Source of the DNA: Arachnopeziza araneosa
Lineage: Eukaryota > Ascomycota > Leotiomycetes > Helotiales > Arachnopezizaceae
Direction: 5' to 3'
Length of the DNA stretch: 64,000 nucleotides
Assembly: GCA_003988855.1 (NCBI GenBank)
Contig: QYAI01000134.1
Coordinates: forward strand, 62,001-126,000
The notes under the pieces were generated by a model. That model searched no databases, was not told where the DNA came from, and worked only from the letters and a program-made list of their open reading frames with translations. Numbering within the stretch: position 1 is the first letter of the stretch; every line of letters starts with the position of its first letter. The position numbers were made by a program, and so were the translations under genes. Shown here in pieces: positions 57,413 through 64,000 of this stretch.

Positions 57413-59162
57413 ATGACCGACATATATGCATTCAAGGCCGACGAGGATGACCCAACTACGCCTGAACCATCTCCGCCAGTTCCACCAGCTCCCCGACCAC
57501 CAAAACCTGAGCCAGAACCAGAACCAGAACCAGAACCACTCCCCGAACCCGAGCCTACCCCCGTAGATCCAGCCAGCCTCGTATACTCAGGCTACAAAGC
57601 GCACTGTTCAGCGCCCCGTCTCTCCACCGAACTGGTGATGATCGAAGCAATTCGCTCAGCAAACCCTGATTACAACGTGGCCTGCACCTCTGGTGCAAAA
57701 GCAGATCTGATCGGCTTCGCCGCAGCCGGTAATGCCACCGCTGTATTCGACGATAATGATTACAACGATCTGACGCGATCGTACACCTCAACTACTTCTA
57801 AATCTCCTAAACTCCCCGCCACGCTCAAGAACACGGTCCGTTTTGGTCGCTGGACGTACACGTGGGCAGCAAAAGAGTATCTCATCTATAAAGTCGAGTA
57901 TTCAGACCCAGGATCGTACAAACCAGCCGTTAAGCTGTGGTACGTCCTTGCGCCCAAAATTATCGGTCTGAAGGTCATAGACGACCTGCTCTTAGCGGTA
58001 GGAGCATTCAGTACTGTTCTCCATAATGAGATCTATGTCTTTGATGATGGGATGTGGTCGAAAGATGAGGAGCTCTGGGAGTCTGTAGTAGAGGCTTCTT
58101 GGGACGATGTGATCCTCCCCTCAACTCTGAAGAACAACCTCCTCTCAGACGTCCTTAGTTTCTTCGATAGCAAGGATCTCTATAAATCTCTCTCCGTACC
58201 GTGGAAGCGTGGATTGATATTGCATGGTGTTCCTGGAAATGGAAAAACTATCTCCATCAAAGCCTTGATCAACATACTCGGCAAGCGAGCGGAGCCAATC
58301 CCTAGGTAAGCCTGTTAATTCTTACAATGATTCCTAAGTTCCCCTACATATCAAAGACCCAGAAATCCCATTTATTCTATCCCAAAAAGATTCTCTATCT
58401 TCAAACTCAAATCATACTAACTCCCACTATAGCCTCTACGTCAAATCCCTCGACTCACTCCAAGGCAAGAAGCCTAGCATCCGCTCCATCTTCTCCCATG
58501 CGCGAGACCTCTCTCCCTGTCTTTTGATCTTTGAAGACCTGGATACCATCGTAACGGAAAAAACGCGTTCCTACTTCCTTAACGAAGTAGACGGGCTCTC
58601 CTCCAACGACGGTATTCTGATGCTCGGGTCCACCAACTACCTAGAAAACCTAGACGCTGCTATTGCAAAGAGACCTAGTCGTTTTGATCGCAAATATCAC
58701 TTCCAACTCCCTGGACTGGCCGAGAGAGAGGCGTATGCTAGGTATTGGGGCCTCAAACTGAAGAATAACCCCTTGGTGCAATGGGAAGAGGGACTAGCAG
58801 CTGTGATTGGCAAAATGACTGAAGGATTCAGCTTTGCCTACCTCAAAGAACTCTTTATTGTTTCACTGCTCCTTATCGCGAGAGGGGGCCACGTTGAAGA
58901 TGATGAAGAGACGGTCATGGTTGAATATGAAGGCGGGAAGATTGATGAGATGAAGAAGGTGAAGGATGTGGAAATCCCTGCAAGTTTGAGGGATAATGTG
59001 CTACTGAAGGTGTTGAAGAGTCATGTGAAGTCGTTGCTCGATGAGATGGATAATGGTAAGGAGAAGGAGGAGGTGGGGGTTGTTGGGAAGGAGAAGGCAG
59101 CCGAGAGGATGAGGAGTCTTATCAAGAAGAATTTGTTTGTGGGAGGGAAAGAGATAGATTAG
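57413..59162 (+). CDS. AAA-family ATPase with Pro/Glu-repeat N-terminus
   Basis: Predicted AAA ATPase of the fungal group that resembles BCS1-like and other classic AAA proteins; substrate unknown. Two exons, 57413-58305 and 58433-59162, with a 127 bp intron; about 540 residues. Residues about 20-50 are Pro/Glu repeats (PEPEPEPEPEPLPEPEP). After a long N-terminal domain (RFGRWTYTWAAKEYLIYKVE, YDVLAPKIIGLK-like), the AAA core begins: SWDDVILPSTLKNNLLSDVL, Walker A in LILHGVPGNGKTISIKAL, Walker B in CLLIFEDLDTI (split by nothing), GLSSNDGILMLGSTNYLENL with the sensor Asn, and RFDRKYHFQLP with the arginine finger. The end is Lys/Glu-rich. The full set of nucleotide-binding motifs suggests activity. 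The start is ATG 57413; an upstream frame at 57250 is not used. Confidence 0.85.
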
Positions 59163-59532
59163 ATGAGTAGAGAGGTGTTGTCCGAAAGGTAGTGCTACCC
59201 AAGTACTAGATGAGTCGTTATATCAACCACAGTCAGCTCTACTGTCGAGACTTTGATCATTGCTCACTCGACCAGATCAAGCCAAGCCAAAAATAGATGA
59301 GAAATCGTCAAATTAAACTTTATATTACGATCAACCTACTCCTATAAACTTTCAAGCTTGGTATTGATATTCGCTGAATGACAGTGTTGGGCAAAGGCTA
59401 AGAACCTCACGAAGCCAAGAGTGTACATGCCCATCGTAGTTTCGGGAACTCTCAAACTAGCGATATATATTTACGATGGATATTGTACCGAATCTCTATC
59501 AACTATTCCAAATTTAAAACTCAAATACTTTA
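59163..59532. other. Convergent intergenic region
   Basis: About 0.37 kb between the AAA ATPase stop and the gamma-glutamyltransferase stop; no gene is seen. Confidence 0.4.
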
Positions 59533-61287
59533 TCAAACAGCATACCCAGCACTATTTAACTGTCTCGGATCCCCGGCCGCCTCAAAAGTCCCATTCGGCA
59601 TCCTCCTCAACGCATGTGCAGTTGTTAGTCCTGGCGCAACGAATCCAATCTGCGCTCCAATCTGCGCAAAGAACGCGGTCGTTGCATTACTGTACCCTTC
59701 AATCCCGAAGAGATCCGAGCCCCATTCAAAAGAAACTAGATTCGGTGACAGTTGGTCGTGCATTCGTGGCTGAGCTAGTGATTCAGCAGAAGTCATATTC
59801 TGGTCAAGGGTGTGCCAGAGATGTTGTATGACTTCAGTCATGATTCGAGAACCGCCAGCTGAGGCATGTACTATGTATAGACTGCCGTTAGGGAATTCAA
59901 CGATGGTAGGAGAGATAGATGATAAGGGGCGTTTGAAAGGTTCGATGAAGTTTGCTGGAGCTGGAGCATATCCAAATGCATTGGTGGTATTGGGTATACT
60001 GAAATCGTTCATCTCGTTGTTCATTACAACTCCAGTTTCGGGGATCATCAATCGACTGCCGAAGAGAGTGTTAACTGTGCTAGTCATGGCAATCGAAAGC
60101 CCATGTCTATCTGCCGCCACCGTAGCTGAAGTTCCACTATCTGTCAAGATATCATAACTAGATGGATCATAGGCCGAAACATTAAGAGTACCATATTCTT
60201 GGATTTTACCTCTTATCTCTTTTGCTGTTGCTGCAGAGTACATACCTCGTTGATACGTGGTAAGGTTAGAAAGAAACGAAGGGTCTCCTAGCAGCGTCCG
60301 TTGACCGTAAGCAAATCTCATTGCCTCGTCAAGATGATGGGTAGCGAGATTCAATGAAGATGGCGTAGACATGTCGTATGCTTCAAGTATTTTCAAGGCG
60401 CTGCACACCCCTGCTCCACTCGATGGTGCACTTCCACTATGAATCCTAAATCCTCGATAAGTAATATTCGACGTAGGTCTTATCTTGACAGTGTAGTTAG
60501 CAAGGTCCGCGAGACTCATTGTTCCATTCGACTTTTGAAGGGCTGTGATTGTAGCATTCGCGATCGCTCCTTTGTAGAATGCATCTGGACCATATTCGGC
60601 AATAATTTCCAGGGTGTTTGCATATCTCTTCCGAGTCATCACATCTCCAAGACCAAGCCTAGTTCCGTTGGGGGCAAAGTCAAGAGCCCAGGTCTCATCA
60701 CGGGTAAGAAAGTCGTAGGTTCCAGTAGTGGCTGAAGCCATATATCGAACAAGGTCTTCGCTGACATTGAAGCCATAGCGAGCCAACATGACCGCAGGCA
60801 TGACCAATTCCTTCCACGGCAGAGATCCATAGCGCCGATGAAGATACTCCAGTCCCCTCAATTCTCCCGGAATGCCGCTTGCCAGTCCTCCGAACAGGGA
60901 GAGGTTCGCGTTGGATAACGGCGGAGAATACATGGTTTGAAAGGCTGCAACAGGAGCCATTTCTCGGAAATCAATGAATTCGTAGGTCCCATTCTCTGAG
61001 CGAACCAACATGAATCCTCCACCGCCGATGCCAGAATGGTGCATGGCAACAGCACCAACGCAGAGTTGAGCTGCGATAATCTGTTGGTGTTAGTTGAGCC
61101 AACGAGTCAATCGAAAGTGGCTTACAGCATCAGCAGCATTTCCACCCCTTTCCAACTGATCGATGCCTATCTTAGTACAATAAGTGCTCTCGGAAGCTAC
61201 GGCTCCAAGCTTTGCGCTGGTTGCATTGTGCGCAAATGCGCCTTGGGCGAGAGAGCCCAAGGCAAGAACTGCCAACTTGAATAACAT
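59533..61287 (-). CDS. Gamma-glutamyltransferase (GGT), secreted or vacuolar
   Basis: N-terminal-nucleophile enzyme that removes the gamma-glutamyl group from glutathione and its conjugates. Two exons, 61287-61126 and 61080-59533, with a 45 bp intron; 569 residues. Signal peptide MLFKLAVLALGSLAQGAFA at the ATG 61287. The chain shows AVASESTYCTKIGIDQLERG then GNAADAIIAAQLCVGAVAMH (made across the intron), HSGIGGGGFMLVR, FREMAPVAAFQTMYSPP, SGSAPSSGAGVCSALKILE, the autocleavage/nucleophile Thr in DSGTSATVAADRHGLSIAM, and FGSRLMIPETGVVMNNEMND plus SAGGSRIMTEVIQHLWHTLD. Numerous N-glycosylation sequons are consistent with secretion. All catalytic elements are present. It diverges from the gene beginning at 62263 across about 1 kb. 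Confidence 0.94.
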
Positions 61288-62262
61288 TTGGACCAACTTG
61301 TGAAGAGAGAGAGGACTGGAAAGGAAAAAAGGAGAGGGAGAGAGAAGAGAGTAGAGAGAGAAAGAAAGAAAAGACTAGTTCGAAATCCATCATTCTTACC
61401 CTGCTGCGTCACCTGGAAAAATGAGGGCCGTGGCTAGGTAGGTAGGTAGGTAGGTAGGTAGGTATGTGACGGCGGGACTGGCGAGCTCACGACTGCTCTG
61501 GAGATGGCGGCTTGGAGACTTGTCCGGCAATGAGTTAGGGGGCGAATTGTGCCTGTTTGCTATAGTATACGTACAGTGCCTAGGTAGGTAGGACCGGAGG
61601 TAACAACGGGAGTATGTAGGTAGTGGAGTGCAGTGCAGGTGGGGAAGGAGAAAAGAAACGCCGTGCAGCGGGTGAAGGCCAACGTGACCGTGGCCGTGAC
61701 CGACAACGCCCGATACTCGTACATGCCGGCCGGACGAGTCGCCATCTACTATATTATATACCTACAGTACCTACCTCAGTACCTGGGGAGGTCACTGATC
61801 AAACCAACCAAACAGCGCCCGTCCACGATCTGTCAAAGAAGCACCGACGACTTCCTCCTCTCCCGTGACCTGATTTGTCCAGACGCCCGCGCGGGAAATG
61901 GAGCAGCCAGGGCTTTCCGACAGCGCGCTTGGCCCCCCGGCGTGGTCCAATGTCGTGGCCCATCACATTTCGCGACCCTGCAGAGGCCGCCCACACTGCC
62001 GCTGACGAGCCCGGCCCAGAACCGCGCAGCCTGACTCGCTCGTGCTCAGCGACGCCAGGTCTATTTTAATCCCTTCCCGCCCTTTAGCGGCCTTCTCGTC
62101 CAGATGCGCATCTGCAAGATTGCCCTACTAACCGCTGGCTATTATTGACCCTCTGCTCCAGTATATCTGGCTCATGGTCCCAGAAATCATGGGCGCCGGC
62201 CAGGAACCGGTTCCCCAAGTCCATCATTCATCAGTATCTGGTATACTCTACCACGCTCTTTC
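61288..62262. other. Divergent intergenic region with TAGG repeats
   Basis: About 0.98 kb. Contains a (TAGG)7 microsatellite at 61435-61464 and shorter TAGGTAGG runs near 61580 and 61615. Also a GC-rich part near 61880-62000 next to the starting gene. No gene is seen. Confidence 0.5.
61435..61464. repeat. (TAGG)n microsatellite
   Basis: About seven TAGG units, not TTAGGG, so not a telomeric repeat. In the promoter region of the gamma-glutamyltransferase gene. Confidence 0.9.
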
Positions 62263-64000
62263 ATGATGACGGGCAACGATCAACCAGTGAGTGTGGGGTT
62301 GACTCTCTTCCCCCCACCACCGCGGAAACGGACTCCGTCGAGAGACAGAAACCCAACGAGGCGACCGAGTGTCAGGAAACACGCGGCGAATCCTCAATCG
62401 CCCGACTCGGCTGTTGAGCAAACAGAAACTCCCGTCTATCCAGAAAATGGACGCAACTCGGCTTTGGATGGGAGGATATCCGCTCTTGATGGCCGAATTG
62501 ACGGAAGAAGCACGCCTCAATCCCAAGCAGCACGCGATACTCCTCAGGACCATAGACCCGCTCAGAGCGGTCGCCAAACACCTCAAAATAATAGACCTGC
62601 TCCAAGCGGCCGTCAAACACCCCAGAATGGATGGCCAACAGAGCGTCAACCTCTATCCAATGGTCGAACTGCTCCTCAGAATGGACGACAGACGCCGCAA
62701 ACAGATCTTCAGACTTCTTCGAATGGCCGAAGCACCCCTCAGAATGGAAGATATACCCCATACACCGATCCAGCAGCTTCAGTAACTGCTCCTGCTCAAG
62801 CACATATTGGCGAGAATATCCCAAGATCATACACTTCCTTCTCCGAAGCTCCCACATTGGTGCGACGAAATAGCAACTCCTCTCATGTCTCAAACACTTC
62901 CATCACAAAGCCGTCTTCTTCTTCTTCGCCACCGCGTGAAGAGCCTGTGATGAGATCAATTTTCCCAAAATACAACCCCGAAATAGCTCTCGAACATCAA
63001 GCATATTACCCCACTCATACAAGTCCTACAAACATGCCCCCAGCTGTCGTCAATCGCAGACCTTATTCCCCCAGCATCACTGATCGTAGTCCTAATGGTC
63101 TTCAGAGTCCTAGAGCCAACGTCACCTCTCCAGGACGGTTCCCACCTGGATTACAGGACGAAAGCGTTCTCGAACCATCAAGTACCGAAGAATTGAGGGA
63201 GCTGTGGAAAGTTGTCAACGGATGGAGAGTGTCTGTTTCTGAAGGCAGGAGATTCTGTTTGAAAATGAACAGCGATGCAGAAGAACCAACACACACCTTG
63301 TCATCGAGAACCCAGCCCTTCTATACTCTTCGCTTAGTCCCTACCTCGACTTCGGCACAAATGACACTGTTACGACATGATCCAAACAAATCTTCTGGCT
63401 CACCCAAGTTAGGGTCTTCTTCCAAGACAGACAAGGGTGCAGAAGTTATGTCCACCACTCTCGAAGAGCTCGCTCGCCGGTTGCCACCAAACGATGGACT
63501 GGTAGCTCTTCTCTACCCAAAGGCAGCATCAGATATGGTGATAGAACTGGGAAACAAGTCTCCGGCTCGTGCAGATGCTGACCAAGTCGTCGCAGCAGCG
63601 GAACGAGAGTGCGGCCGTCTAGTCTGGGACGAAGATAGTGGAAAATATTATCTTGTGCATCCCGCAATCTCCACACCTTTTATCGTGTCCATCGCCTCCT
63701 CACCTGCTTGGTCGCGAGTTGAGTATACACTTGAGCATCCTGAACTGCCACGCAACATCGTTCGCTTGGTCCGTGATGGAGCTGGTTCCGGATTCCTCGA
63801 GGTAGACACAGGAGTTGCTGCGAAGATTGACTGCTTCTATGTCGTCGACGTTGCTATCACCGCAATTATGCTTGTCGCTATCGCAGAGGAGAAGAACCAT
63901 AACGTTGAACGCTTCGATGCGCCACCATCCATCGCTCCCATGTCTCCCATGTCTCCCAAGTCACGCCGGAACTCTGGAATCTCCGTTTGGGGGAAGGGAA
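62263..64000 (+). CDS. Large unrecognised protein with GRxTPQN repeats, runs off right edge
   Basis: An open frame from ATG 62263 (MMTGNDQPVSVGLTLFPPPP) continues without stop to the window end, at least 579 residues. The opening VGLTLFPPPPRKRTPSRDRN is reminiscent of large fungal proteins that automatic annotation calls acetylserotonin-methyltransferase-like, but no methyltransferase motif is visible here. Residues about 80-170 hold a degenerate tandem repeat based on GRxTPQN (GRSTPQS, SGRQTPQN twice, NGRTAPQN, GRQTPQT, NGRSTPQN). A Ser/Pro-rich stretch follows (SSSSSPPREEPVMRSIFPKY). A more ordered part begins near residue 310 (ELRELWKVVNGWRVSVSEGR, RLPPNDGLVALLYPKAASDM). Near the end IDCFYVVDVAITAIMLVAI is hydrophobic. 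I cannot assign a function; later exons are outside. Confidence 0.75.
   Translation, partial: MMTGNDQPVSVGLTLFPPPPRKRTPSRDRNPTRRPSVRKHAANPQSPDSAVEQTETPVYPENGRNSALDGRISALDGRIDGRSTPQSQAARDTPQDHRPAQSGRQTPQNNRPAPSGRQTPQNGWPTERQPLSNGRTAPQNGRQTPQTDLQTSSNGRSTPQNGRYTPYTDPAASVTAPAQAHIGENIPRSYTSFSEAPTLVRRNSNSSHVSNTSITKPSSSSSPPREEPVMRSIFPKYNPEIALEHQAYYPTHTSPTNMPPAVVNRRPYSPSITDRSPNGLQSPRANVTSPGRFPPGLQDESVLEPSSTEELRELWKVVNGWRVSVSEGRRFCLKMNSDAEEPTHTLSSRTQPFYTLRLVPTSTSAQMTLLRHDPNKSSGSPKLGSSSKTDKGAEVMSTTLEELARRLPPNDGLVALLYPKAASDMVIELGNKSPARADADQVVAAAERECGRLVWDEDSGKYYLVHPAISTPFIVSIASSPAWSRVEYTLEHPELPRNIVRLVRDGAGSGFLEVDTGVAAKIDCFYVVDVAITAIMLVAIAEEKNHNVERFDAPPSIAPMSPMSPKSRRNSGISVWGKG

Noticed and set aside
61435..61464. 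Telomere-like repeat
   Set aside because: The unit is TAGG, not TTAGGG, and it is inside a gene-rich region.
1..64000. tRNA, rRNA or CRISPR features
   Set aside because: No cloverleaf with a convincing GGTTCRA arm, no rRNA stretch and no array of spaced direct repeats was found by eye.

Overview
This window is nuclear DNA of a filamentous ascomycete (Pezizomycotina, plausibly Leotiomycetes/Helotiales; the placement is inferred from protein style, not from a search). Evidence: about 24 protein-coding loci, mostly split by 42-62 bp GT-AG introns with CTAA(C/T) branch sites; typical fungal families (UstYa/DUF3328, STAND-type N-terminal domain, F-box family, GH5 exo-glucanase, laccase); no operons and no bacterial-style ribosome binding sites. 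I assembled the gene models by hand from splice consensus and reading-frame continuity, so exon borders are predictions.

Layout. 1-2.1 kb: Sds22 (cut by the left edge) and an alpha/beta hydrolase. 3-10 kb is accessory DNA: a laccase relic, a 230 bp dispersed repeat, two convergent UstYa-like genes and a Thr/Val-rich surface-type protein. 10.5-14.6 kb: a Sfr1/Mei5-type recombination mediator and a STAND-like ankyrin gene broken by a one-base frameshift. 15.9-25 kb: urease, a membrane RING-H2 ligase and SAGA subunit Ada3/Ngg1. 25-30 kb: an unrecognised Ser/Arg/Pro-rich gene, a second, inverted copy of the repeat and an F-box pseudogene. 30-38 kb: an Artemis/SNM1-like nuclease and a conserved protein of unknown role. 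39-52 kb is dense housekeeping: Gcn5, a tiny two-TM protein, Rad1 of the 9-1-1 clamp, Hrd3/Sel1, a WDR89-like WD40 protein, an FRG1-like protein, a 2OG-Fe(II) oxygenase-like protein and an unknown. 54-64 kb: GH5 exo-beta-1,3-glucanase, an AAA ATPase, gamma-glutamyltransferase and a long repeat-containing protein that runs off the right edge.

How the genes relate. Two subunits of the same acetyltransferase module (Gcn5 and Ada3) and three DNA repair or checkpoint genes (Sfr1-like, Artemis-like, Rad1) lie within about 32 kb, but there is no sign of co-transcription. The non-housekeeping islands (3-10, 12-15 and 27-30 kb) hold all three disabled genes and both repeat copies, which suggests patchy decay and insertion. 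The most unusual coding content is the convergent UstYa-like pair, enzymes known from fungal RiPP and other cyclic peptide pathways. No precursor peptide, NRPS or other pathway gene is visible beside them, so a pathway cannot be claimed.
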